A stretch of DNA of 64,000 nt from Mycobacterium sp. 1100029.7. Its GTDB lineage: Bacteria; Actinomycetota; Actinomycetes; Mycobacteriales; Mycobacteriaceae. A program made the position numbers and the translations under genes. The notes below the pieces were generated by a model. It was given only the letters and a program-made list of their open reading frames with translations, had not been told where the DNA came from and made no database searches. Positions 1 through 10,062 of the stretch are shown one piece after another; position 1 is the first letter of the stretch; each line of letters opens with the position of its first letter. Location: assembly GCF_001665235.1 (NCBI RefSeq), contig NZ_LZSC01000011.1:124001-188000 (forward strand), written 5' to 3'.

Positions 1-540
1 GGCTACTACCGGCTGGAAGACCCGACCCGCTTCGACCCGCAGTGCTGCGAGCAGCGCGTCGAAGTGGAGCTGGCCGACGGCACTCTGCTGCGTGGCTTCA
101 TCGACCGGATCGACGTCGCCGCCACCGGCGAGCTGCGGGTCGTCGACTACAAGACCGGCAAGGCGCCGCCGGAGGCGCGGGCGCTGGCCGAGTTCAAGGC
201 CATGTTCCAGATGAAGTTCTACGCGGTGGCACTGCTGCGCACCCGCGGTGTGCCGCCGACCCGACTGCGGCTGATCTACCTCGCCGACGGCCAGGTGCTG
301 GACTACTCACCGGACCTCGACGAGTTGCTGCGTTTCGAGAAGACGCTGATGGCGATGTGGCGGGCGATCCAATCCGCCGGTGCGACAGGTGATTTCCGCC
401 CACACCAGTCACGGTTGTGCGACTGGTGTCCCCATCACGAGTACTGCCCGATTTTCGGCGGGACCCCGCCCCCGTATCCGGGCTGGCCGGATCACGCTCG
501 GACGCAAGCTGTTTCCCACCCCACCGAACCTGCGGCCTGA
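1..540 (+). CDS. RecB-family PD-(D/E)XK nuclease, 5' truncated by window edge
   Basis: The reading frame is open from base 1, so the gene starts outside the window; 179 residues are visible. GFIDRID followed by VVDYKTGK is the core of a PD-(D/E)XK nuclease, with the Asp and Lys as expected catalytic residues. Near the C-terminus three cysteines (LCDWCPHHEYC) fit the Fe-S cluster that closes RecB/AddB-type nuclease domains; the fourth cysteine would lie in the missing N-terminal part. It matches the position and family of M. tuberculosis Rv2119. The likely role is DNA end processing, but no helicase partner is visible here. It converges on the oxidoreductase gene downstream with only 4 nt between stops. 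Confidence 0.85.
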   Translation, partial: GYYRLEDPTRFDPQCCEQRVEVELADGTLLRGFIDRIDVAATGELRVVDYKTGKAPPEARALAEFKAMFQMKFYAVALLRTRGVPPTRLRLIYLADGQVLDYSPDLDELLRFEKTLMAMWRAIQSAGATGDFRPHQSRLCDWCPHHEYCPIFGGTPPPYPGWPDHARTQAVSHPTEPAA

Positions 541-544
541 TCCC

Positions 545-1927
545 CTAATCGAGCGGCGCCATCTCCTGCAGCATGGTGGGAATGAGTTCGCTGACGGTGG
601 GATGGATGTGCATTGTGCGCGCCAGTGTCGTGTAGGGCGCCTTGGCCGACATGACGTCGAGGATCGCGTGGATCGCCTCGTCACCACCGACGCCCAGAAT
701 CGCGGCCCCCAAGATCTGCTGTGTCTCGGCGTCGACGACGACCTGCATAAAGCCTTGCGTCTCACCCTTTTCCACGGCTCGGCCGACTCGGGTCATCGGT
801 CGCTTACCCAGTAACGCCTTGCGGCCCGACTTGCGCACCTCGTCGACGGTCATGCCGGCCCGGCCCAGCGGCGGATCGATGTAGAGCGCGTAGGTGGGGA
901 TGCGGTCGCTGACCCGGCGCGGGTCGTCATCGAGCAGGTTGGCGGCCACGATCTCGAAATCGTTGTACGAGGTGTGGGTGAAGGCGCCCTTGCCGTTGCA
1001 ATCACCCATCGCCCAGATGTGGTCGACGTTGGTCTGGAGCGCGTCGTCGACGGTGATGTAGCCACGCGCGTCGGTTTGCACGCCGGCGGCCGCGAGCCCC
1101 AAGTCGTCGGTGTTGGGCCGCCGTCCCACCGCCAGCAGCAGATGACTACCCGAGATGGGGTCGGCCCCGGCACCTGTGGTTAAGTCGAATCCGTTGTCCG
1201 TCTTGGTGATTCGGACGTCGTCGGCACCCAGGACGACCTGGATGTTTTCCGCCTCCAGGATTTCCTTGATGGTGGCCGACACGTCGTCGTCTTCGCGCGC
1301 GGCCAGCCGCGGGCCACGCTCCACGACGGTGACCTGGGCGCCGAAACGGCTGTACATCTGGGCGAACTCCAGTGCGATGTAACTGCCGCCGACGATGACG
1401 AGATGGTGTGGCAGCGTGTCGAGTTCGAGGATGGACACATTGGTGAGGAACTCGACGTCGTCGAGCCCCGGGATGTCGGGCACCACCGCGCGGCCACCGA
1501 CATTGAGGAAGATCCGGTCGCCGTGCAGTTCCGCTTGCCCATCGGCCGTGCCGACACGCAGGGTGTGCGGATCGATGAATTCGGCGTGGCCCCGGAAGAC
1601 GGTGCAACCGTCCATGCCCTCCAGCCAATCCTCGACGCCCTTGCGGTCGGCGAGCATGATGCCGTCCTTGCGCGCCTTGACTTTTGCCATGTCCACGCTG
1701 ATCGAGCCGGTCGCGACTCCGTACTCGGTGCTGCGGCGCGCCAGGTGCGCGACGTGCGCGCTGGCCACCAGCGTCTTGGTCGGGATACAGCCGTTGTTGA
1801 CGCAGGTGCCGCCGACCAGCTTGCGCTCGATGATCGCAACCCGTTGGCCGGCCGCCGTCAGGCGTCCCGCCAGCGGCGGGCCCGCCTGTCCGGCGCCGAC
1901 AATGATCGCATCGAAATGCGTTGTCAC
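545..1927 (-). CDS. FAD-dependent pyridine nucleotide-disulfide oxidoreductase (MerA-like)
   Basis: A 460-residue protein with an N-terminal FAD-binding GAGQAG motif (residues 11-16), the redox-active pair in TCVNNGC (Cys42 and Cys47), a second nucleotide-binding segment (VIVGGSYIALEFA), an FAD-contacting AMGDCNG stretch, and a C-terminal HPTVSE helix with the family's catalytic histidine. This is the fold of lipoamide, mycothione and mercuric reductases. It lacks the N-terminal heavy-metal domain and the C-terminal vicinal cysteines of true MerA, so mercury reduction is not supported and the substrate is unknown. Its start overlaps the end of the DUF4126 gene by 4 nt, suggesting co-transcription. 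I do not recall this gene at this position in M. tuberculosis. Confidence 0.85.
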   Translation of the reverse strand: MTTHFDAIIVGAGQAGPPLAGRLTAAGQRVAIIERKLVGGTCVNNGCIPTKTLVASAHVAHLARRSTEYGVATGSISVDMAKVKARKDGIMLADRKGVEDWLEGMDGCTVFRGHAEFIDPHTLRVGTADGQAELHGDRIFLNVGGRAVVPDIPGLDDVEFLTNVSILELDTLPHHLVIVGGSYIALEFAQMYSRFGAQVTVVERGPRLAAREDDDVSATIKEILEAENIQVVLGADDVRITKTDNGFDLTTGAGADPISGSHLLLAVGRRPNTDDLGLAAAGVQTDARGYITVDDALQTNVDHIWAMGDCNGKGAFTHTSYNDFEIVAANLLDDDPRRVSDRIPTYALYIDPPLGRAGMTVDEVRKSGRKALLGKRPMTRVGRAVEKGETQGFMQVVVDAETQQILGAAILGVGGDEAIHAILDVMSAKAPYTTLARTMHIHPTVSELIPTMLQEMAPLD

Positions 1928-2436
1928 TTAACCGCTGTCAGCAGGTAGTCGGTCAGCACATTTCCGGTCACCGCAAGGATGACGAACGCGCCCAGGATGG
2001 CGACCGCGTCTTCGAGCAGGGCGATCGGCAGATCCCGTCCGCCGCTGACCGCCACCAGCCGCTTGCGCGCCTGATAGCCGCCGAGGGTACCGAGCACCGC
2101 GCCGATCACGCCGGCGCCCAGCGCCGTGAAGGTCCAGTGCGGCCAGGCGCCGAGCGCGGCACCCGCGAGCCCGCCCATCACCAGCCGGGCGGCGAAGATC
2201 GGCGGCGCGGTGCGCGGCGGTGTCTTGGGAAGCTTGTCGTTGACCAGTTCACCGACAGCCAGGACGGTGAAGACGATCACCGTGATGATGTTGCCCAGCC
2301 ACGATGCCCAGGTGCCGTGCAGGTCGATCCAGCCGAGATAGGCGGCCCACGCGACGACGGCGGGAGCGGTCAACGAACGCAAACCGGCGACGACGCCGAT
2401 CAACAAAGCCAGCAGAAGAATCAGGAAATGCGTCAT
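1924..2436 (-). CDS. DUF4126 family membrane protein (Rv2120c-like)
   Basis: A 170-residue protein made mostly of hydrophobic segments: an N-terminal helix (MTHFLILLLALLIGVVAGLR), a segment around residues 45-63, a Gly/Ala-rich segment around 90-120, and a C-terminal helix around 145-165. The family is conserved beside hisG in mycobacteria, and its function is not established. The start is the ATG directly after a short upstream gap of about 165 nt that separates it from hisG. Its stop overlaps the oxidoreductase start. Confidence 0.8.
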   Translation of the reverse strand: MTHFLILLLALLIGVVAGLRSLTAPAVVAWAAYLGWIDLHGTWASWLGNIITVIVFTVLAVGELVNDKLPKTPPRTAPPIFAARLVMGGLAGAALGAWPHWTFTALGAGVIGAVLGTLGGYQARKRLVAVSGGRDLPIALLEDAVAILGAFVILAVTGNVLTDYLLTAVK

Positions 2437-2603
2437 GGGTAGCTCCTGTGGAGACGGACCACCAGAGTTGGTCCCCCGGCGGGTAAGAGTCGGTCATCGT
2501 TGGGTGCGGATGCCAGCGTAGCCAGCGGAGAGGTGATCGGCGACGCGCCGCCCTGGGAACGCGGCCAAAACCCCCGCCGCCGGGTGTGCCCCCGGATCGC
2601 CGA

Positions 2604-3745
<1,142 letters not shown>

Positions 3746-3771
3746 GAGGCAGCGAGCAAAGTCACCTCGGT

Positions 3772-4383
3772 TTAACCCGGCTGATCGAAGCCACCGAGCG
3801 TGAGCCGCAGCGCTTCCTCCAACTGGACGTGGAACGCCTCGCTCATTTCGGACTCCGGTGTCAACCACAGGTCGAGCACGAATTTGACTGTGGCCAAACT
3901 GGTGTGGACCAACAACGCGGGCCGGATGTCGGCGGCGGCGTCGACGCCCATGCGGGCCGCCACCTGCTGGATGAACTTACGGTGATCGATCTCGCTGACC
4001 AGCATCGACTTACTCAGCAGATGGGGCGCGCTCGCCACGGCGTGCTGCCAGGTTTCCAGGTTGTCGACTTCGTCGGCCGCGCGGGCGTGGGTGACGAACA
4101 GCTGAATCAGTGCTTCCACCGGCGATTCGCCGGCCGGCCGGGCGCTGTACGAACTGACGATTTCGTTGACCGCTTCCCGCACCGGATCGACCAGCAGGCC
4201 TTCCTTGGTGGGTGCGTGGCGGAAATAGGTGCTGATCGATATTCCGGCGGCCGCGGCAATGTCTTCGGTGGTGACGGCATCGAATCCGCGCTCGGCGAAA
4301 AGTCGGTGGGCGGTGTGCTGGATCTGCGTCAGCAACTCCGCGCGACGCCGGTCCCGAAGCGAAACGGTGTTTGCTGAGGGCAT
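3772..4383 (-). CDS. TetR/AcrR-family regulator, probably of the mce operon
   Basis: A 203-residue protein from the ATG at 4383; a second ATG at 4413 would add 10 residues. The N-terminal helix-turn-helix is clear: [43 protein letters not shown], ending in the usual recognition-helix YFRH pattern. The C-terminal half is the variable ligand-binding domain. It is divergent from the first yrbE gene, with about 300 bp between them that contains nested palindromes at 4457-4478, the usual arrangement for a TetR repressor controlling its neighbour. Its effector may be a lipid carried by the transporter, which is inference only. Confidence 0.85.
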   Translation of the reverse strand: MPSANTVSLRDRRRAELLTQIQHTAHRLFAERGFDAVTTEDIAAAAGISISTYFRHAPTKEGLLVDPVREAVNEIVSSYSARPAGESPVEALIQLFVTHARAADEVDNLETWQHAVASAPHLLSKSMLVSEIDHRKFIQQVAARMGVDAAADIRPALLVHTSLATVKFVLDLWLTPESEMSEAFHVQLEEALRLTLGGFDQPG

Positions 4384-4685
4384 GCCATCACCTTCGTCGA
4401 GCTGACATTCCAACGCATGGGCGTCGTCCGGAGACGATTCCGATTGAGTGACTCTACACTATTGATAGTGCCTATCAACTAGGCTAATGTGACATGGCAC
4501 ACACCGAGAACTGCAGTTCACGGAGCCTAGAAACACTATCTTCTTCAAGATGCGCTGCGCGGCACCTGGCTCCCCCTGCTCTGCAGTCGTGCACTTATTG
4601 GTGAGGGGAGCGCCAATGAAGGCAGTGACTGGTGCGCAATGACCGATAGCTTGTGTTTGCTAGCCGGACGACGATCCGCGCTTCG
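4384..4685. other. Divergent intergenic region between the TetR gene and the mce operon
   Basis: No gene is supported here. The left half is AT-rich for this genome and holds the nested palindromes described separately. A CACTATC element at 4534-4540 repeats the CACTAT half-site of that operator and is followed by an inverted repeat ATCTT-CTTC-AAGAT (4538-4551). Promoters for both directions are expected here, but I could not assign -35/-10 boxes with confidence. Confidence 0.6.
4457..4478. promoter_or_regulatory. Candidate TetR operator: two nested palindromes
   Basis: CACTATTGATAGTG (4457-4470) is a perfect inverted repeat with 6-bp arms and a 2-bp centre. It overlaps TTGATAGTGCCTATCAA (4462-4478), a perfect inverted repeat with 7-bp arms and a 3-bp centre. 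They share the ATAG/CTAT half-site. Two overlapping dyads between a TetR gene and a divergent transporter operon fit cooperative binding of two repressor dimers. The link to this TetR protein is inference. Confidence 0.6.
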
Positions 4686-5525
4686 ATGACAACACAACAA
4701 GACGGTGTCATCGCCATCCAGAACTGGTCCGTCGGATATGTCAAACGGCATCCGATTGCCTCGCTGACGACGGTCGGCGAACAATTCGTGCTTGGCGTGC
4801 GCACCATTCAGTTTTTCTTTTTCGACCTGGTGACCGGCCGGTTTCAATGGCAGGAATTCGTGCGGCAGGGTGCGTTCATGGCGGGCACCGCCGTGCTGCC
4901 GACGGTCCTGGTGTCGTTGCCGATCAGCGTCACGCTGTCGATCCAGTTCGCGCTGCTCGCCGGGCAAGTGGGCGCCACCTCGCTGGCCGGCGCGGCCAGC
5001 GGGCTGGCGGTGATCCGCCAGGGCGCGTCGCTGGTCGCCGCCGTGCTGATGGCCTCGGCCGTCGGTTCCGCGATCACCGCCGATCTGGGCTCGCGGACCA
5101 TGCGCGAAGAGACCGACGCCATGGAAGTGATGGGCGTCTCGGTGATTCGGCGCCTGGTCGTTCCGCGTTTTGCCGCGGCCATCATGATCGGCGTCGCGCT
5201 CACCGGGGTGGTGTGCTTCGTCGGCTTTTTCGCCAGCTACATGTTCAACGTGTACTTCCAGAACGGCGCACCCGGCAGCTTCGTCTCGACGTTCGCGTCG
5301 TTCGCGACCACCGACGACATGATCCTGGCGGTGGTCAAAGCGGTCATCTTCGGCGCCATCGTCGCGGTCGTGTCGGCGCAGAAAGGCCTGTCCACCGTCG
5401 GGGGCCCCACCGGCGTCGCCAACTCGGTGAATGCGGCTGTCGTCGAGGCGATCCTGCTGTTGATGATCGTCAACGTCGCGATCAGTCAGCTCTACATCTT
5501 GCTGGTGCCCAGGACGGGGCTGTGA
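4686..5525 (+). CDS. yrbEA: YrbE (MlaE-like) permease A of the Mce transporter
   Basis: A 279-residue inner-membrane permease from the ATG at 4686; a GTG at 4653 would add 11 residues and cannot be excluded. The MlaE family core is visible: several hydrophobic helices and the cytoplasmic coupling region with DLGSRTMREETDAMEVMGVSVIRRLVVPR, where the EEIDAM-like motif contacts the MceG/MlaF-type ATPase in relatives. YrbEA and YrbEB together form the membrane channel of Mce lipid importers. The ATPase (MceG) is normally encoded elsewhere, and none is seen here. It is followed after 1 nt by yrbEB. Confidence 0.9.
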   Translation: MTTQQDGVIAIQNWSVGYVKRHPIASLTTVGEQFVLGVRTIQFFFFDLVTGRFQWQEFVRQGAFMAGTAVLPTVLVSLPISVTLSIQFALLAGQVGATSLAGAASGLAVIRQGASLVAAVLMASAVGSAITADLGSRTMREETDAMEVMGVSVIRRLVVPRFAAAIMIGVALTGVVCFVGFFASYMFNVYFQNGAPGSFVSTFASFATTDDMILAVVKAVIFGAIVAVVSAQKGLSTVGGPTGVANSVNAAVVEAILLLMIVNVAISQLYILLVPRTGL

Positions 5526-5526
5526 C

Positions 5527-6390
5527 GTGACGGCCTCGCCCTACCTGCCCTTCGCACCGGTCACCGTCCCGATTCTGCGGCTGTATCGCCGCAGCCTCGT
5601 ACCGATCCGCCGGCTCGGCCACATGCTGGTCTTCTTTCTGCGCGCGCTGGTCGCGGTCCCGCTCGCGTTGCGCCAGTATCGCGGCGAGTTCCTGCGGTTG
5701 CTGTCGAACATCACCTGGGGCAACGGCTCCATCGTGGTCGGCGGTGGAACCGCCGGTGTCGCAGTCGTTCTCGGCATGACCGTCGGTGCCCTCGTGGGCA
5801 TCGAGGGTTACAACTTCCTGGACCTGCTGGGTCTCGGGCCGGCCACCGGCTTCGTGTCGTCGTTGGTCAACACCCGTGAGCTGGCGCCGCTGATGGCGTC
5901 GCTGGCCTTCGCCATGCAGGGCGGCTGCCGCTTCACCGCACAGCTGGGGTCGATGCGGATCGCCGAGGAGATCGACGCGTTGGAATCGATTGCGATTCGG
6001 CCGATTCCGTATCTTGTGACGACTCGGCTGATCGCCTCCGTGGCGGCCATCGTGCCGCTCTACGTGGCGTGTCTGGCGATCGGCTATTTGACCACCCAGG
6101 TCGTGGTGGGAATCAGCAGCGGCGGCTCCACCGGTTCCTATCTGCACTACTTCACGCTGATGCTGGCCGGCCAGGACATCGTCTACTCGTTGATCAAGGC
6201 CGTGATCTTCGTGTGGATCGCGTCGACGATCCAGTGCTACTACGGCTATTACGCGACCGGCGGGCCCGAAGGTGTGGGTGTGGCTGCCGGACATGGCATG
6301 CGGGCCAGCATCACCGTCGTGATCATCGTGAACATGTTGCTCACGATGGCGCTGTGGGGAGTCGACGCCGGTGCGAGGTTCGGTGGTTAG
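5527..6390 (+). CDS. yrbEB: YrbE (MlaE-like) permease B of the Mce transporter
   Basis: A 287-residue permease with a GTG start 1 nt after the yrbEA stop. It carries the MlaE signature ELAPLMASLAFAMQGGCRFTAQLGSMRIAEEIDALESIAIRPIPYLVTTR, including the EEIDALE coupling helix, and the family's Gly/Ala-rich membrane helices. It pairs with YrbEA to make the heterodimeric permease. Its TAG stop is directly followed by the GTG of mceA. Confidence 0.9.
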   Translation: MTASPYLPFAPVTVPILRLYRRSLVPIRRLGHMLVFFLRALVAVPLALRQYRGEFLRLLSNITWGNGSIVVGGGTAGVAVVLGMTVGALVGIEGYNFLDLLGLGPATGFVSSLVNTRELAPLMASLAFAMQGGCRFTAQLGSMRIAEEIDALESIAIRPIPYLVTTRLIASVAAIVPLYVACLAIGYLTTQVVVGISSGGSTGSYLHYFTLMLAGQDIVYSLIKAVIFVWIASTIQCYYGYYATGGPEGVGVAAGHGMRASITVVIIVNMLLTMALWGVDAGARFGG

Positions 6391-7962
6391 GTGAAGGGGA
6401 AGCCCAATTCCTTCGAGCTGGACGGCCGCGGGCCTTCGGACCGGCAATTGCTAGCCACCGGCGCCGCGGTCGTGGCGATCGCGGCGCTGCTCACCGTCGC
6501 GATGGTGGTCAAGTCCACCGGCCGGCTCAACGCCTACGTGCGGGTGGTCGCCGATCTGGTCAACGTCGGCGACGGCCTGCCGCAGAAGTCCGACGTCAAG
6601 TATCACGGCGTACTGGTCGGGATGGTCGACACAGTGATTCCCGCGGCCAACGGAAAACCCAACTACGTCCATATCGATCTCAAACCCGAGTTCGCACAAT
6701 CGATTCCGGCCACCGTCAGTGCTCGCGTGGTGCCCAGCAACGTGTTCGCCGTGTCGTCGGTGCAGTTGGTCGGCAACGGCAACGGTTCGGCGATCGCTGC
6801 AGGTGCGCACATTCCGGAAGACACCCGATTGCCGACCGTGCTGTTTCAGACGACGATCAGCAAGTTGCGCGACCTGCTGGCCGCCGCCGGGCGAAATCGC
6901 GACGACAGATCCGTGGGAATTCTCGCCGCACTGGGCGCGGCCACCGATCACCGCCGCGGCGCCTTGTTGACTGCCGGAGCGCAATTGAATCGCGCTCTGG
7001 ATCAACTGAATTCGATCGTCAGCACCGAGGCCGGCCCCTCGACGGTGGCTGCGCTGGTCGACGCCGCGCAGGGACTGGCGCAGACCGCACCCGATCTTCT
7101 CGACGCCTTGCACCAAGCGGTCGAACCGATGCAGACCTTCGCCGAGACGCGCGGGCAGTTGGTGTCGTTGCTGTCCGGCGCCGACTACACCCTGGGCACG
7201 ACGCGGACCTCGTTCGACCACCACGTCGACCAGCTGATCCGGATCACCAGCGACTTCACCCCGGTGCTGGGCATCTTGGCGATGAAGTCGAACAACTTCG
7301 TGCCCGCGGTGACCAAGCTGGACAACCTGGCCAACAGGTTCATGGACGAGGTCTGGGTGCCCGGACGAGACGTCGGCAATATGCGCGCGATGCTGAGTTT
7401 CACGCCCAGTTCCACCTACACCCGCGCGGACTGCCCGCACTACGGAGAGTTGAAGGGACCCAGCTGTTTTACCGCGCCGCTGATCCCGGTGCGCCCGGAT
7501 CTGCCGGAAGTGCTGCTGCCGCAGAACTATCACCCGCCCAAGGACCTGGCGCCGCCGCCGGGAACCGTCATCGGACCGGACGGAAACCTCGTCGCCGTCG
7601 GCCCGCCGCTGATCAACCCGAACCCCAATCTGACCGACCCCAATCCCCCACTGGCACCGGGCATTACGCCGTCACCACCGGTACCGGGCAGTGCGAACCC
7701 CGATAACCCGTCGCCCGGGGCCCCCGCGACTCCGACGCCGAACGCCCCCTGGGTGCCGCCGGTAGCACCGAAGGCTCCCTGGATCCCGCAGTCGTCCTAC
7801 CGGGGCGTGTTCGGCGGCAACGTCGGTCCCGTCGGCAGCCAGTACGAGCGAAACATATTGAGCGTGATCACCGGGCAGCCCGCGACCGAGGCCACCGAAC
7901 TGCTGCTGGGCCCGGTTGCGCGCGGCACCACGGTGTCTCTGAAACCCGGAGGGACGAAATGA
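6391..7962 (+). CDS. mceA: Mce-family protein, MceA position
   Basis: A 523-residue protein starting with GTG immediately after the yrbEB stop. It has an N-terminal membrane anchor (about residues 20-40), then an MlaD/Mce domain (roughly 45-130; GDGLPQKSDVKYHGVLVGMVDTV) and a long helical Mce region (about 150-360) that in known Mce complexes forms the periplasmic tunnel. The C-terminus from about residue 370 is rich in Pro, Asn and Ala, low in complexity and probably disordered. In the transporter the A-F subunits assemble as a heterohexamer. It overlaps mceB by 4 nt. Confidence 0.93.
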   Translation: MKGKPNSFELDGRGPSDRQLLATGAAVVAIAALLTVAMVVKSTGRLNAYVRVVADLVNVGDGLPQKSDVKYHGVLVGMVDTVIPAANGKPNYVHIDLKPEFAQSIPATVSARVVPSNVFAVSSVQLVGNGNGSAIAAGAHIPEDTRLPTVLFQTTISKLRDLLAAAGRNRDDRSVGILAALGAATDHRRGALLTAGAQLNRALDQLNSIVSTEAGPSTVAALVDAAQGLAQTAPDLLDALHQAVEPMQTFAETRGQLVSLLSGADYTLGTTRTSFDHHVDQLIRITSDFTPVLGILAMKSNNFVPAVTKLDNLANRFMDEVWVPGRDVGNMRAMLSFTPSSTYTRADCPHYGELKGPSCFTAPLIPVRPDLPEVLLPQNYHPPKDLAPPPGTVIGPDGNLVAVGPPLINPNPNLTDPNPPLAPGITPSPPVPGSANPDNPSPGAPATPTPNAPWVPPVAPKAPWIPQSSYRGVFGGNVGPVGSQYERNILSVITGQPATEATELLLGPVARGTTVSLKPGGTK

Positions 7963-9014
7963 GATTCCGGGCGCCGCTGATCGGGCTCACCCTGTTCATG
8001 GTCGTCGCGCTGACGCTCACCTGGCTGGTGTACGTGAGCCTTCGCCGAGACGTCGCCGGCGACACGGCCAAATACTCCGCACTGTTCACCGATGTCTACG
8101 GTCTGCGCGAAGGCGACGACGTCCGGATGGCCGGGGTGCGGGTGGGCCGGGTGGAAAGCGTGGATCTCGACGGCAAACTCGCGCGCGTCGGCTTCGTCGT
8201 GCAGACCGAGCAGCATCTGTACGGCAACACCGTCGCCTCGGTGACCTACCAGAACATCGTCGGACAGCGCTATCTCGGGCTGTCACTGGGGCCGGAGGGC
8301 AACCAGAGCCTGCTCCCGCCCGGTAGTGCGCTTCCACTCGAACGCACCGAACCCTCCTTCGACGTCACCGCACTGCTCAACGGTTACGAGCCGCTGTTCA
8401 GCCTGCTGAACCCCCAGGATGCCGACAACCTCACCAAGGGCATCATCTCGTCACTGCAGGGCGACACCTCGTCGTTGAGCACGCTGGTCAGCCAAACATC
8501 AACGCTCACAGAGACATTCGCCGGGCGCGATCAGGCCCTGGGCAGCGTCATCACCAACCTCGACAAGGTGGTCGGCAACCTCGCCCAGCAGAACGACAAC
8601 CTGGACGGGGTCATCACCCAGACCCGCGAGGTGGTCGACCAACTGGACCGGCGGCGTCCCGAATTGGTGTCGTCGGTGGGCCAGCTGTCCCGGGTGATGA
8701 ACCGGCTCTCGACCTCGGCCACCGATGTCTATCCCGCGCTACGCGAATTCATCGACCGCAAGCCCGGCGTGGCCAGACACCTGATGGACGTCGAGCCGCA
8801 GGTGGCCTTCTTCGGCGACAACATCCCGCTCCTGCTCAAAGGGCTTGTCCGGGTAGGCAACCAGGGCGCCTACGGCAATGCCTACGTGTGTGACGTCAAC
8901 TTCATGGGATTCTTCCCGGGCCTCAACGACGTGGTGCCGATCATCGTCGCCGCCGCCACCCCGGGCAACAAGACGTGGCACACACCGAGATGCAGGAGCA
9001 CCGCCGATGGCTGA
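7959..9014 (+). CDS. mceB: Mce-family protein, MceB position
   Basis: A 351-residue protein: N-terminal membrane anchor (residues 5-28), then an MlaD domain with EGDDVRMAGVRVGRVESVDLDG, then the helical Mce tunnel domain with heptad-like NLAQQNDNLDGVITQTREVVDQLDRRRPEL. The C-terminal part has the two cysteines seen in many MceB proteins (YVCDVNFMG and TPRC). The start is the ATG that overlaps the mceA stop as ATGA. No proline-rich tail. Confidence 0.93.
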   Translation: MRFRAPLIGLTLFMVVALTLTWLVYVSLRRDVAGDTAKYSALFTDVYGLREGDDVRMAGVRVGRVESVDLDGKLARVGFVVQTEQHLYGNTVASVTYQNIVGQRYLGLSLGPEGNQSLLPPGSALPLERTEPSFDVTALLNGYEPLFSLLNPQDADNLTKGIISSLQGDTSSLSTLVSQTSTLTETFAGRDQALGSVITNLDKVVGNLAQQNDNLDGVITQTREVVDQLDRRRPELVSSVGQLSRVMNRLSTSATDVYPALREFIDRKPGVARHLMDVEPQVAFFGDNIPLLLKGLVRVGNQGAYGNAYVCDVNFMGFFPGLNDVVPIIVAAATPGNKTWHTPRCRSTADG

Positions 9015-10062
9015 TTCATCGGTGTGGCTTCGACTTTCGAGCCTCAAGAAGCGTCCGCTGGAAAGCTACAACAAGACGTGGCTGGGGTTCATCGCCGTCG
9101 CGGTGGTCGCGGTGGTGATCGGCGCCATGCTGGCGGTGCACGTGCTCGGCGCCGGATACCGCCACTACACCGCGGAATTTCTGCAGGCGGCCTCGCTGCG
9201 AGCCGGCAACCCGATCGTCGTCGCCGGCATCCCGGTCGGCGAGGTGACGAGCATGAAACTCGACGGTGACCACGTCGAGGCGGGCCTGAAGATCCGCGAC
9301 AACATCGTGCTGGGCAAGGACTCGCGCGCCACGATCAAGGTCACCACCATCCTGGGATCCCGTTATCTGTCGCTGCAACCCAACGGCGCGACGGCGTTGC
9401 CCCGCAACACCTTTGACCTGGCGCACACCGAGGTCCCCTACGACCTGCAATCGGCATTGCAGGACGCCACCACGACCTTCGAACAGGTCGACTCCGACCG
9501 ATTCGCGCAGTCGCTCGCGGTGCTGGGCAAGCAGCTGGAGGGCCTGCCCGCGGTGGTGCCGCAGGCGATGAAGAACATCCACTCGTTGTCGTCGATCATC
9601 GCGGTGCGCCGCGACCAGTTGGGCCAGCTGCTGCTCAGCACCGAACGGGTGACCAACACGTTGCGCCGCCAGCAAGCCGGCATCGGCAACCTGGTCAACC
9701 AGGGGCAGGACCTGCTCGGCCAATTCGTTGCCCGCCGAGCCGTTTTCCACACCATGATGCGGTCGCTGACCAACCTGGTCGACACCATGAGCCGGATCGT
9801 GGTCAACGACCGGTCGGGTCTTGACTCACTGATCGCCGACATCCGCGACTTCACCGGCATGATGGCCCAGCACGACGACCTGCTTGGCAACATGCTGCAG
9901 ATCAGCCCGATCTTCTTCCGCGAGGCGGCCAACCTCACCGGCGAAGGCAACGCGGTGAACTTCAATGCGAACAACGTCCCGTTGATCGACTCCTGGATGT
10001 GCGCGATCAGCGGACGCGCCAAGCAGTTCGGCATGATCCAGTACTTCAAGGACTGCAAGTGA
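9007..10062 (+). CDS. mceC: Mce-family protein, MceC position
   Basis: A 351-residue protein starting at the ATG at 9007 (MADSSVWLRL), which overlaps the mceB end by 8 nt; a longer open frame upstream lies wholly inside mceB and is not used. It has a membrane anchor at about residues 30-50, an MlaD domain (ASLRAGNPIVVAGIPVGEVTSMKL), then the helical Mce domain. Unlike many MceC proteins it has no long proline-rich C-terminal tail and stops shortly after the conserved SWMCAISG region. Confidence 0.92.
   Translation: MADSSVWLRLSSLKKRPLESYNKTWLGFIAVAVVAVVIGAMLAVHVLGAGYRHYTAEFLQAASLRAGNPIVVAGIPVGEVTSMKLDGDHVEAGLKIRDNIVLGKDSRATIKVTTILGSRYLSLQPNGATALPRNTFDLAHTEVPYDLQSALQDATTTFEQVDSDRFAQSLAVLGKQLEGLPAVVPQAMKNIHSLSSIIAVRRDQLGQLLLSTERVTNTLRRQQAGIGNLVNQGQDLLGQFVARRAVFHTMMRSLTNLVDTMSRIVVNDRSGLDSLIADIRDFTGMMAQHDDLLGNMLQISPIFFREAANLTGEGNAVNFNANNVPLIDSWMCAISGRAKQFGMIQYFKDCK

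Noticed and set aside
545..1927. True mercuric reductase of a mer operon
   Set aside because: The C-terminal vicinal cysteines and heavy-metal domain are missing and no merR, merT or merP is nearby.
6069..7706. 545-codon plus-strand frame across yrbEB and mceA
   Set aside because: It lies in another frame of two well-supported genes and its translation is Arg/Gly-rich without domains.
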